DNA from: Sycobia sp. Sy_11
Taxonomy: Eukaryota > Arthropoda > Insecta > Hymenoptera > Epichrysomallidae
Assembly (NCBI GenBank): GCA_018907035.1
Contig: JACCIC010000005.1
Location: 575,501 to 639,500, forward strand
Direction of reading: 5' to 3'
Length of the DNA stretch: 64,000 nt
A model generated the notes under the pieces. That model was not told the origin of the DNA and did no database searches. It worked only from the letters and a program-made list of their open reading frames with translations. Shown piece by piece: positions 9,683 through 21,789 of this stretch. Both the position numbers and the translations under genes were made by a program. Position 1 is the first letter of the stretch. Every line of letters starts with the position of its first letter.

Positions 9683-11314
9683 TTAAGGGGGGCAACTCCT
9701 TTACAATTTTCAAAAAATCGAATTTTTTTTTGCATAAAAAATTAGTTTATCCCTTCAAAAATATCGTGCAAAAGTTTCAAAGTAAATTTCAAAGTCCTAT
9801 GAGAGCTAGAGTCTATGAGCGTGACTCATTTCAGAGCGCAGCGCCCGTGCGTCGCAGGTATACGGAGCGCTAGAGGCAGGTCAACGCCTCTTTCATAATC
9901 CCTTTTGTGTACGTCGGTCCTACCGTTAATTGTATTGGAGAAGATGTTTCAAGTGAAAGACCGTTACAGAGCAGGTATATAAAAGTATACCGATTTATAG
10001 AATAAACGTTGTGTCAGTTACTCAGTCAGTCTCGATCAAACGTTCGGTGCATACAGTTGAATTTTCGGAGCCAAAATGTTATCCAAAAGGAGAGAGAAGC
10101 AGCACTTCCCGAGCATCAAATCCTCGAAAAAAACGTTTTCACAGCAACCAATTTACGGCTGCGGACGAGGAGAGACCAGAAACCACTGCGAGTACAAAGA
10201 GTTCTGACTGCAGACATCGAAGATATTCGCGCTAATCCAATGCAAGGACAAGATCCGTCACTTGTAGATCTTTCTCCACTACTTAATCCATCTTTAAAAT
10301 AACATCTTCTTCCAATTTATGAAGATTTATCAAGAGACGATTTACTTACAAGATGTTTACGTGGACACAGCCAGAATGCTAATGAGAGTTTTAGTTCGAC
10401 CGTTTGGAATAATGACTGCAAAACATCTGCATTCTAGGTTTAAAATTATTAAAATTGCTGCTTTTATTGCTGCGGGTATATTCAACGAGGGATGCAGTTC
10501 CATTTGAAAGATCATGAATAAATTGGACATTCAAATTGGAACTCAATGCAAAATATTTGCTGAAAATGCGGACCGTGACCAGATAGCTCGGCAGAACCGG
10601 CGCAGCAATGTGTCGAAGGAAGCCCGACTAGCCCGAAAGCAACAAGGTCTTCAAGAAAATGTCTTATTTGATGAAGCTGAAGGAATATTGTATGCGCCAG
10701 GGATCGCAGATTAATCGGTAAGTCATTAAAATCAGTAGTTTTCATGTGTAAAAACTTTAAACGCGTTTTTCTAAAAACTACATTTATTGAATTGGCGTAA
10801 GTTCTCATTTAAAAACTAAACGATAGAAATTGCTCAAACTTATCAGAAAGTTACTTTATAGTATTCTTGTCTATTTATACTTAAGGGTTTAAATGTTTCT
10901 TATTAAAAAAGTAACTTTTTAAACAAAAATATAACACAAAAAACAGTGAAAAATTGTACTTTTTTTAAAAAAAGATGTCGAATTTACAATTTTGTAAGTT
11001 TTTATGCATTTGTAGGTAAGCATAGAGCAAAATTACACTACTAATCGAAAACTGTTTCTTTTTTTTGTTTCAGATCACCCAAAAAATTGGAAAAAATTAC
11101 GCCAATTACAAGTTGGCTCGTCACGTTGCAAACTACAGCGCCGCATAGCACCGCCATTGTCTTTGTTTTTTTTAATAAAAATTCACTTGAAGTATATTAA
11201 TAGTGTGTAAACATAATATTAAAATTTTTGAAATAATAAATGTTTTTGTCTCTTCAAAAAAAATTCTTAAAAAACCCATTATTTTTTCGTTTCTAAAGGA
11301 GTTGCCCCCCTTAA
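9683..11314 (+). mobile_element. TTAA-flanked DNA transposon, Kolobok/Mutator-like, decayed
   Basis: A 1624-base element (9687-11310) is flanked on both sides by TTAA (9683-9686, 11311-11314). It ends in 17-base perfect inverted repeats, GGGGGGCAACTCCTTTA at the left and its complement at the right. TTAA target duplications are known for piggyBac and Kolobok elements; the GG terminus and the transposase fragment inside favour Kolobok over piggyBac. The interior keeps only part of a transposase and is mostly non-coding, so this is a deletion derivative that would need a transposase from elsewhere to move. Confidence 0.7.
10320..10714 (+). pseudogene. C-terminal fragment of a Mutator-like (Kolobok-type) transposase
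   Basis: Two frames read as adjoining pieces of one protein. 10320-10430 in one frame gives DDLLTRCLRGHSQNANESF...TVW, the conserved N-E-S-F-N/S...VW segment of this transposase type. After a frameshift, 10400-10714 gives AAGIFNEG..., then NKLDIQIG (10517 on), then a basic segment with R-residues (RIARQNRRSNVSKEARLARK-like) and a YAPGIAD terminus. The N-terminal half with the other catalytic residues is missing. The open frames at 10009-10302 are in the element but show no recognisable domain. Family assignment is from recalled motif pattern, not a search. Confidence 0.5.
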
Positions 11315-11870
11315 CGAAATTTCTATGGAGATTAAGCTAGATATTTTTACAAACTATACTAAAAGTAATTCTATAGAATACTAAAGCTAGCTATCAGAAA
11401 CTTATAATACATCTTTTATTTATATCTACATTTTTTAAATATAAAATATAGCATAAGACATATTATATTCCTTTTAACTTATATTTACATATAAAATTAC
11501 AAGCAAAATAAATCTCTTATATCTTAAAATATTACTTACTACTAACATATTTAATTTATTTATATTTATTTAATTTAATATTAAATAACTAAAGTATATT
11601 TACCTAAATCTATACTTACTCCTTGTTTTGTTGGTTATCGTAAATTAGTAACATTCATGATTTTAGAACACGTTGGTTGTTATATTTTTCGCGATTCAGA
11701 ATGATCTTGCTTCTTTGCTTTCGGTTGTTCAGAGAATCTTGCCTATTTAGGTGTATCCCGTATGTCTCTCTTCTATCCTCGACTGTTTCCATGACAGTCT
11801 TTGGCTAAATGGTTAGTAATCCGTTTATATCTATAATAAACATGTTATCCTCTGTTAGGATAATTGCATT
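11315..11870. other. AT-rich stretch without recognised genes
   Basis: No coding frame, repeat or splice-consistent exon was recognised. A short more GC-balanced patch lies at 11640-11810. Confidence 0.45.
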
Positions 11871-11877
11871 AATTAAG

Positions 11878-12800
11878 TTAAGTATTAAATAAACAGTTTT
11901 TATTATAAAGGGTAAATATAATATAATAATAAATACGAAATCTATCTATGTTTTGACATAATTCTTGTTTAGAATGTTTAACATATTCACTTATTGCTAA
12001 TATATTATCTTCATCTTGATTTCCAGTCGTATTGTTTGAGTCGGCCATGCAATGTGGTTTAATGTGCGAAAAAATTTTGCGAAACATTTCATGAAGTTCC
12101 AAAATGCGCGAAATATTTTATCAAGTTCCTGTAAAATATAGATGTACAAATATTAGTTCATTTATTTAATTAAAGCTGGAAAACACTAAATATGCTGATT
12201 ACTGAATGTTAACATAAAATAAACAATTCACTTCTATAAGTACACGTCTTTTTATCATTACTACTCTGATTTTTGTCGTCTTTTGCTTACTTTTAGAGCC
12301 TCTTAAGTATTTTAATTTTTTTTCATAAGTTGATTCGCAGTAATATGATACCCTTTACCCTTTATCACATTGGTAATTTTCTTCCAGAAATTCCTATGCG
12401 TGAATATAGCAGCACTGTATTCTTTGTAATTTTTCTGATACAGGAATAAGAACAATTTCGTTTTTTATCAGACCAGGAGTAATATTTATTACCTGGTGAA
12501 AAAAATTATAAAAACATGTAATATCACGATTAAAAACAATAGTTTTCATATAAAAGTAGTACTAGTTATAACGTACGTGTATTAATCGATCGATTATGTT
12601 CTTCATCATTTTCACCTATGTCATCGAATTCAAACGGATTTTCATATTGGTCATTATTTTCATTATTTTCAGCACTGTCAAGGATATCAATCTCTGTGGT
12701 ACTGCTAGAACTACATCCAAGTCGAAGAACTCTTGAGCTTCATTTTGTTTATGTTCCTCCAATAATGTGGTTGCGAAAATAGCATCTACACTTAGTTGCG
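11878..12800 (-). pseudogene. Possible Myb/SANT-like DNA-binding protein remnant
   Basis: On the minus strand, 12500-12225 reads in shifting frames as a trihelix/Myb-SANT-like domain. WSDK near 12480 is followed by KNYKEYSAAIF..NFWKKITNVI..KGYHITANQL, then KYLRGS, then YKKAKDDKNQSSNDKKTC-like residues. 12800-12590 gives an acidic asparagine-rich segment (ENNENNDQYENPFEFDD). A frame at 12102-11878 begins next to a TTTTACAG acceptor-like run and ends in a stop. At least two frameshifts are needed to join the pieces. This could be a decayed gene or part of a mobile element that encodes such a domain. Identification is tentative. Confidence 0.35.
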
Positions 12801-15639
12801 AAAAGATAATGAGAATACGTCAAAAATTTATTCATAAAAATGATTAAATATTTGTATTTTACTCACAAATATTTTTAAAACTGTCAAGAGGCTAACAGAG
12901 CCAATTTTGTCCAGCAAATAGATAATGAACTTTAAATAATAATCATTGATTTATGAAAATCGATCTTGTGAGCCATTGTTATTTAAAAAAGATAAAATCT
13001 TATAAACAAATTTTTAACATCACGATTATCGATATAGGTCCGCGTACCTATACATGTCATTATTATATAGTGTTCGAGTGCAAATACAACCTAATGTAAA
13101 ATAAAAGATTTAATGATTATTTTAAAACTTGGTATTGCTATCTTTGAAATTATTCCAGACAATTTGAACAAGTTGTACGTATGCATTTAGTTATTTTTAC
13201 CGACACAGATTATAATATTCGTATGTGCGTTATACATGGTTAGATATTAATAGTAATTTTAATTTAAAAACAAAGATGACATGCTTACAATGGTACAATT
13301 AATTTTATAAAACCGATACATTGGCTATCAAAAATGCACTACTACAAAATATATTAACGTATATATTAACGTAACTAATTTAGCGTATACAAACAGAAAA
13401 AATTAAAGACAAATTGTCTTCATAAATCAGTATTAGTATGATTTCGCATAGAACTACCTTCTATAGAGAAGACAGCGAGAAAGCGAGAGAGAGAGAGAGA
13501 GAGAGAGAGATGGAAATTTTCCTACTTAAGAAAACATAAAATATTCAACAGATATCTAAGGTGATGAAACAATCGGATTAAGCTGAAGAACAAAAATCTA
13601 ATATCGACTAAAAACTAGCTTTTTTTAGGATACTAATCCCAAAGTTGGATATGACCATTCGAATGAGCTGGCCTGGTATGAATAGTTTAAGCTGATTACT
13701 TTAAGTTCCTTTTCCACATAGTTCAAGTGGACACCTAGCGGCCGCCGATGGAACTCACTGCTAAGAGCATTATCTGTTCATGCGCGCTACTACTTATCAA
13801 CACACACTATCATACGCTGTCTATAATATAATCTTTTAGAAAATAATATAGTATATATATTAAAAATTTCAGAACAATCGGTTTAATATCTTTTTTGTTT
13901 ACCCTGTATAAAGTAGAACACGCTGTGTTTTTCTAATTTAGTGTGATATGATATATATATAATTATATATATTCATATAAACATATATAATAAATTAATA
14001 AATATATTCATAAATATGAATTTTATCAAATTAAATAATCTAATTAATAAATAAAATTGATTATATATAAGAAAGAAAGTAGCTATAAATATTAAAAATT
14101 ACCTTTCACATGCATTCGAGTGTACTTCTGGAGAAAGCACTAAGGTATACGTGGTATACGATTTGGACTCCACCTCATCCCTTATAAATAACTGTACAAT
14201 AAAAACTATTAAAATTTGATTTCAAACCTCCTTAAAAAAGTCTTTTATTTAAATTCAAATCTGTAAAGTATACATATGCATACGTTCACACTAATAATTG
14301 ATAATACGTATATATCTATACGGATGCAATTTCGACGGGGTTCGGTGAAGATGGACGTAATCACTTCCTTACTGGCGTGTCTGAAATCCCAATAAGTTAG
14401 CAATGAATCAAAGTGCCGTTTCTCATAAGATACGAGAATATTAAAAAAAAAAACTCATAATTGTGGGAAATTTGTAAAACTCATAAAGATATATAAATAT
14501 ATATATATATAATGGTAAAAATGGACGCTGCTTATTGGAGCTTACGAGAATGTAGTTCTGCATTATCACATCTACTTACTGGCAACATACTGAAGGCCTT
14601 TCGAAATGCACCCCTGAAAGGTTGGCGCGGTTTGTATAAGCATCTTGATTTACCTCTCAAGAAGAGCAGAGTTAGGCATGTTATTTTTCGATTTAGTCAC
14701 CTCTGTTGGAAGTATATATGCTTTTACTCTCGAATATTTAATTTCTCGACTAAACGACCTTGGCAATAAGCAATCATTAAGGTTATATTATGGTAATTCT
14801 CAAACAATCGCATTATAAGATATATCCCTCTTTTCAGATTCATGATCTTATCAGTTTTTGAATTCCCCTTATATATTTTTATTTTTTCTTCAAACCGTTC
14901 CAGGAATCTGTAGCACTTTCTTTGTTTGGCTTGTATCTTAGAAATCTTTGCGTGCCGATAATCTTGTTCTTTTTGATTCGAGAAGTTTAAACAATGCTAA
15001 CCTATCTAAAAATTTTTTTGGATTGTGAAGATTGACTAATTTATTATAATAAACGCTATTATTATGGTTAATAAAAATATTATGTACTCTATGTTAAGTT
15101 TTTGTACCTTTTTTAATTCAGATATAATGTAATAAAGATTTCAAATTTGGTATCCCAACAGAATTTATACTTTCGGCAGGTCGAGCCTTCATTATTTAAA
15201 GTAAGTTGAATTTTATTAATTATAGATTTTAAACTTACATCAGAATTATTTAAGGTAGACTTACATTTAGTTAATTCATTAACTTTTATTTTAATAATAT
15301 TATTATTAAAATCTCGATATATTATTATATTAGAATTCGTATTCGATTGTTTACGTATCTAGTCCATAAGTTAGATTCGTCAATACTGCGATGCTCTGAT
15401 CCAGAAGTTTTCTACCATCTACTTAGTGTAGTAAATTCAAGGAACTTCAAGGAATGAAGTAACAAAAATGAGAACATCGACAGCAATATAACTGAAAGTA
15501 AGAAAGTAGAACAAAATTCGTTCAAGACTCCCGATCAACATAACTAAGTCCGCTTTTCGGATCATATTCTCTAAGATCTCCTGAAGATTATCTGTTCCCT
15601 TCTGTTCTTTAATATTAACTTCTAAATTTCTTTTTAATA
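12801..15639. other. AT-rich stretch without recognised genes
   Basis: Contains a (GA)n run at 13484-13510 and a short GC-rich patch around 13735-13750. The plus-strand open frame at 14512-14769 (85 codons) follows a TA-rich run; I do not recognise it, and its composition is unremarkable. No other feature stands out. Confidence 0.4.
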
Positions 15640-16270
15640 GTCTCTTACTTTACCTTTTTTTCTTTTTCCATTTTAATTAAATTGATTTCAGGTACACTAA
15701 TAGTAATGTTTTCTTTTTTCTTTTGAGGAATGAAGGTGATGGTTTCAAGATCGTCGTCCGTCATTTTTTCGTTAAGGTTTCTTTCTTGGATAATTTCATT
15801 AGACCATGTATTTATTAAAGTTACAGTCCTTTTTATGTTGTTGACCTTAGATTGATCAGATGAGTCCAGTTTGTCTGTAAATTTTCAATTTTAACGGAGA
15901 AATTAGCTTTTATATTTAGATAAATATTTCGGTTATTTACTTCTATTACAGGAGTCAGAAAACCTTCTATGCTTTACTAAATTCTGTAGCCATAGTGCCA
16001 GCAAAATTTTCATTCTTTATGCCCCTGATTCCAGAACTATTTTTGATTTAAAAGGATTTGATTAATTCTCTTATCTAATTCTCTTCTCTTGTCGAGCATC
16101 TTTTATAAATGAGATCAATTATTTCATTCTTTTTTAATTTTCTTTGTTTCTATAGGTGGATGAATTTCTACAACGCTCAAAAATTTTGCCTAGTTTTTGT
16201 GTAGTAGAAGCTTTTCATATTCTGTCAGAGTCTGTCCGATGGCAGTCGCTCCAATGGCGATTAGTTGCTG
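15640..16270 (-). pseudogene. Unassigned coding-like relic
   Basis: Minus-strand translation gives protein-like stretches interrupted by stops and frameshifts. They are QQLIAIGATAIGQTLTEYEK near 16255, LDKRRELDKRIN near 16100, and a stop-free run of about 70 codons from about 15845 (VNNIKRTVTLINTW...) into a lysine-rich tail. The order is collinear, suggesting a single ancestral frame, possibly from a retroelement or virus-like source. I could not name the family. Confidence 0.3.
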
Positions 16271-16609
16271 CTATATAGCATTTACCATTATACAGCTTTC
16301 ACAATTTCAGCGTTAATATTTACATATAGTATTGTGATATAGAGATTGACACAAAAGATTACTTCAATCGTCATTTTGACGAACTACACATAAATAATCA
16401 ACGTTAAGAAGTTTAAAGCTATAATTAAATTGCGGTACGTAATCTTGCAATATATCTTCAATTCGCTTTCTGTGCGCCCAATAATTCCAATAATTTTCTT
16501 AATAATTAATTGTTCAAAAAAATTAAAAATTTTCATAATTCAATTCAATGTAACTTTTTCAAAATACTCTCATATGCACCTCTAACTTTTTAACTTATAC
16601 TCACGATGA

Positions 16610-16663
<54 letters not shown>

Positions 16664-17289
16664 TATATATAATTAAGATACTATCTCGTTTTTTAATTTA
16701 CGATTCTCTTGGTAATTTTTGAAACTATTGACTTGAACTTATGAAAAAAAAATGCAATTAATTTCAGGTAGAAATTGAGGCATTAATACATTTAAATCAA
16801 ACATAATTCGAATTCGCAACTTTTACATAATGTTTGAGTTCTACTACTGTAAAAATAACATAATAACTTTTTTAATTTTAATACATTGAGTTATTTTATA
16901 TTTAAATGTATTATACCTTTTTTGCTTTCGGCACACTATCCAATGCAGGATTCAAAATTTCTGAATTTCTAAAGATTATCGGAACACTCCATGCAGGTCC
17001 ATCAGCTTGAGCGCGTTTCTAGATATTATTTTTAAATATTATGTTTATAAATAGTATCTAAAAAAATAACTGTTCTATTAAAAAAGTGTTTCGAGATAAA
17101 TCTCGTCGATATATAAGACCATTATGAAAATCCGCACTGGAAAAACAAGCATCTGTGAGTGAAATTTTTAGAATTTAGATTATTATTCTTTGAATATCAA
17201 AACAATAAGCGATCTATATAACTTTAAATTATATTAGTGTGATAGGTTAAAGAAACTGCACCTTCTTTTTATTCTACAATTATTTCTGT
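16271..17289. other. Intergenic stretch with (TA)n microsatellite
   Basis: AT-rich with an alternating TA tract at about 16612-16672. No coding exon was recognised before the receptor upstream block. Confidence 0.5.
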
Positions 17290-17660
17290 CTACCTTGAAC
17301 CCAGCAGCTGTCTTATGAGCTCGAATGTTTGCTTAAGACAGCTTGCACAAGAATTCATTCTCTATGCACCCCTCTTGTAATAACGGCACGGTCAGAAAAA
17401 TTATTGCAATCTAAACTTCGTTCTCCCCTGCTTTGAAGAAAACAGAAATAGCTGTATAAATGAAATACCGTTTCACCGCATATTTTTCTTTATGCGCATT
17501 TATAATTAGCTGGGTTACAAATATAGTAAAATTATAAAGGGCTGTGTGTGTCGGTGCATATACAGTACGGAATAAATTATGTTTGCGTCGCTGTCGAGAA
17601 ACGCACCGCGATCGTAAATTCAATAACCACAGACAATTATGAATACATAAGTTTATAAAC
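17290..17660 (+). promoter_or_regulatory. Upstream block of odorant receptor 1 (copy 2)
   Basis: Non-coding block ending about 80 bases before the start codon of the first receptor and homologous to 5680-6025 and 27445-27690. Shared landmarks are AAGACAGCT (17333-17341), TATGCACCCCT near 17370, GAAATAGCTGTATAAATGAAATACC near 17440-17470, and TTTATGCGCATTTATAATTAGCTG near 17490-17515 with TTACAAATATAG after it. Conservation between duplicates suggests a promoter or control region, or simply shared ancestry. No core promoter element is obvious enough to place a start site. Confidence 0.5.
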
Positions 17661-17741
17661 ATGCATCTTATCCTGTAATTTGGTATTGTTTCACTACTTT
17701 TTATATTTGCGTAACCCGGAAGCTTTATTCAGTGTAACAGT

Positions 17742-19768
17742 ATGGACAGTACGGCGATAACAACAGTGACACGGAATAAAAATACAAATTCTACGATAAA
17801 ATTGTACAAATTTATTATTTGGCCCTTAGGTCTGTGGCCACTAGAAAACGATGGTTACTTTTCGCAATTTCGGAGAGCATTTTGCCTCGTCTCACAGGTG
17901 ATTATTAATCCGTCATTTTAATATAACTATTTTTTAGTCAAATTAAATAAATGGCAGATGCAATGATTATTTAATAAACGGAATTATGTCACGTAATGAC
18001 AAATATCGTGAAATTGTAAATAGAGTTTACGTAAATAACGAATATATGATGAGACAGATATATTTTACTGTAGCTCAAATTAAAATCACGGTTAGAAATG
18101 AGCTTTAGTTTTTCTTAAATTTTATTATCATATATAGTGCATATCATACTTTCTTCAGCTTCAGAATTCATAAAGAAACATTGAAATTAGTTATAATCAA
18201 TAGATGATCCTTGCAGCGTTGGGTAAGTCTATGAGAGCATGAGAAATTGAGATGGATTACTAAAATGTCAGTTGAGTTTACTTTTTTACTATTAAATGTA
18301 CTCGAATATATAGTATAAAGAATAAATTTTTTAAAGAAGTTTCATCTTCTTCACGAACGAAATATCTCATTTACAAATTTACGAATTTCGAAATTGCTTT
18401 ACTGCATAAATAGGGGCTATTTTTAATTTTGTCATTAAATTTTTCATTTAGCTATGGATACTAAGCACTTTATCATTATCCACTTATCATAAATGTGGAG
18501 ATAGTAGCGAGTCAGTCGACATTATAATGTTGGGCATGTGTGGATTTTTAGCCTTCACCAAAATTATCACTTTTCGAGTGCACAGAGAGAAGCTTCGTCG
18601 AGTGATGTTATCAGCCCTTCAGGTCTGGACGTCCAATGATATCACGAAATTTCGAGAAATTCTAATGCCTTTCAAGAAAACCGGACTACGAGTATTTTTT
18701 ATTTTAATTTTTCTTAGCTATTTTTCAAACATTAGCATAATAATAGCGCCTTTATCTCCTGTGCTACCAAACAATGAAACTTCTTGGTAAATCGAATATG
18801 TTTATGTAATTAAAGATTTAAAGTACTTAACATTGGTTTTTATGAATATTCGATAATTAAGATTTTGCATACATAGATGAAAGTGTACACATTCTTTTAA
18901 TAATCATTTTTTACTAGGAATCACTCTTTGAATCAATTATCGCCAACGAGACAATTACCTTTGAAGACCGGTTGTCTTTTTGCTCATTATACAAATGGGA
19001 TTTACTTTTCTCTATACGTCTATGAGAGCATTACTTTAATGATTACTGCGCATGGAAACGTAGGCTGTGACGTCGTTATTTTCATTCTAACGATGCACTT
19101 ATGCGGACAAATAGAATTACTGAAACTAGATTTAATACAGATTAGTTCAAATAAGGAAGAAGAAGTCCAAGTTTATCGTAGTATCTTAAGATTTATCAGA
19201 AAACATTGTGAATTGTTGGAATTGTCTCGATTTTTGGATAAAACTGTTTCTGGAATGCTGATAATACAACTCTGCCTAGACGCTCTATTGAATCTAATGT
19301 TGGGTTAGTTCAATGTTATCTATAATTATATTGAATCATTTCATCCCAAAAATTAATCCTCAGAAATATCAAATTTTTAAAAATCTGAATGAGAGGTAAA
19401 GTAATATAATAATACGTATATATGCAGGTATCCGAATATTATTGGCTATAGCGAGCGGTCAGACTCTTGACGGAATTAGACCAGTGACCGCTCTTAACGT
19501 AATAATGTTAAAGTTATATCTATTGAGTTATGCTAGCAATCGACTTAATCAACAAGCCGACTCCGTGTTAGATCTCATATATGATTGCAATTGGTACGAA
19601 ATGCCGATAAAATATAGAAAAATTTTACACTTTGCGATGTCCAGACCAAGAGGATCGAACTACCTGACAGCTGGAAATTTTTATAATTTGAGCCTTGAAA
19701 ATTTCAAAAACATTCTGAAGGCTTCCTTTTCTTATTTTTCGATTCTTCGGCTTATGTTCAATGCATAA
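17742..19768 (+). CDS. Odorant receptor, insect Or family (gene 1)
   Basis: Seven-transmembrane insect odorant receptor that would form a ligand-gated cation channel with the Orco co-receptor in sensory neuron membranes. Coding exons are 17742-17897, 18452-18786, 18918-19303 and 19428-19768. All introns are GT-AG, the phases are consistent (0, 2, 1), and the product is 405 residues, typical for the family. Exon 1 contains FIIWPLGLWPL, the hymenopteran Or N-terminal signature before the first membrane helix. Exon 3 carries VGCDVVIFILTMHLCGQIELL. Exon 4 has the conserved C-terminal block YDCNWYEMP...LENFKNILKASFSYFSILR. The start is the first ATG in an AGCTTTATTCAG context shared with gene 2. 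The reading frame is intact. The ligand and subfamily are not determined; gene 2, 10 kb downstream, is its close paralogue. Confidence 0.93.
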
Positions 19769-21789
19769 AACGCAAGGTACTTTTATTCCTATTTATAGCA
19801 AAACTTTATACATCTTACCATTTCTAAAAGACTATTCATTTTATTAAAAAATATTTACTTTGTATTGTATAATTCATGAATAGCAAGTAATTTTTTTTTT
19901 ATAATGCCTCGACTAAAGTATAAATAAGATATCAATATGTTAATTTATTATGAATTTTTAATAAAAAACAATATTTAGATAATATTTATTACGTTTTTCT
20001 TATTGTATATACTGAAGGTATTCAAGTATTTTAAGTATTATAACTCTGCAAATTTTCCTTGCATCTAACAACATTCTTATCTAACACTTTTATACAATAA
20101 GATAATTTAGTAATTTCCAAGCTCAAATTTGTCATTTTTTAATGTAATTATTGTTAAAATTGTTATGTATTATAATATTTTCCGAGGTATAAAATTTGAA
20201 TAGATTTTATTTATAACGATAATATTAGATTTTCAATCTATTTCTTTACAGAATAAAAGAATAAGAATAAAATAGAAAAAGTATAAAATCGAAAGTAAAA
20301 AAATTTTTTAATGTAGTTCAAATTGAAAGATTTTACCTACGTCGACTGCTATAAACGAAGCTATTAAAGTATTTTTATCGGCTTGACAGTCGTTTTTTAT
20401 ATATAATTATAATGAGAATCACACTGAATTTATTTGCAGTCATATAGTAGCATCTTAAATATAAATAAAGACGGGGATGATGTTACATAAACGAAATTGG
20501 ACTGCTATTATAATTACATTAATTTATACAAAACCGTAAGACCGATAAAAATATTTATAACTTTGTTTAAATTTATTCACTTACATTTTTATAATTATCT
20601 TATAAGTATCCCAAGGTAACAAGCATTATCCACCGAACTAATCATGGGAGGCTTCAGGCACTTCAACATTTTACATATTAATACTTGGAATTTGGATTGC
20701 TTAAATTTTTCCAAGCAGAGATTTGCAAGGAAATTATTGACACAATCTGCCGATTAGGACCTACAGAAAATTTCCAACATGAACTCAGTAACGATACAAC
20801 TTCCAGAAAGTGAATCACCCATTACAAATTGTTATAAATACGCAAAATATTCATCTATTGACAAATTTAACGAGTTAAGAAAATCTAGGTCTAGCATTAA
20901 TTACTCTAATAATTTTTTAGAAACTATGCTTAATTTAGCTTGATTTAAATTAAAAGGATTTGATCTAACAATTATGTTAGCATACTAAATATGACATTTT
21001 CTTTGATTATGTCGGATCTTAATTAAAAACTAAAAGTTTACAATAGGTAATAGAAAATACTGGAAAGCGTCATTTCAATCTTGTGACGATAGGAAAAGAT
21101 AGACATATACTAATCGACATTATTACTACGCATATCAGCACCTCTTGTTACAATGAACTAGTTAAGAATCGTTCAAAAGAAATTTTAAACAGGTTAGGAC
21201 ACTTTAAATGTCTCAATTAAAAAACGAGACGATATAAGACTACTTAATTAAGACGTACATAACATAAAATACCCTTTTAATATGATAATGTTTTTTGAAT
21301 AAAAAAACATTAGAAATAACGTTAGAATTAATCTTCGAATTGAGATGAATAAATAAACTCAATTCTGTACATTATAATTTGATACCATTGAGATTAATTT
21401 TAACCTTAATTTTAACGTTCTTTAGGTTCTCTTGGCGTCCCTTCATTTTGATTAATACAACGATTAATTTTATAAATAGAATAGCTGTCATCGTTTATTG
21501 AATTATTTTCGTTAATATAAGTATTTGTTTAATTAAAAATAACACTTTCAGTTATTACAAATGCTTATATATTCATGTTTTTTAAGGAGTCTGTGAATGC
21601 TATTTATACATTTTCAATGTCCGTTCAGCAAGAATCATCCTGGAGAACGGCCACTGAAATAAGTATGACTCGACATAAAACCCATGTCACTACGTACTAA
21701 ATACATATCTTCAAGTTGTTACACCGACACCAGCCGGGAACTGTTATTCACATTACTTCAGCCTGAGGCGACAGTCATTCCTTTCTTCC
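19769..21789. other. Intergenic stretch with a short inverted-repeat pair
   Basis: AT-rich. The run TATTTTTATCGGCTTGAC at 20371-20388 and the inverted version GTAAGACCGATAAAAATA at 20534-20551 bracket about 145 bases. A third copy of the core (AGACCGATAAAAATATTTAT) is at about 42425. This may be a small non-autonomous transposon, but target duplications are not evident. The plus-strand frames from 21684 are the antisense of a retrotransposon relic. Confidence 0.35.

Noticed and set aside
9683..11314. piggyBac element
   Set aside because: TTAA flanks fit, but the recognisable transposase fragment and the GGGGGG terminus do not match piggyBac.
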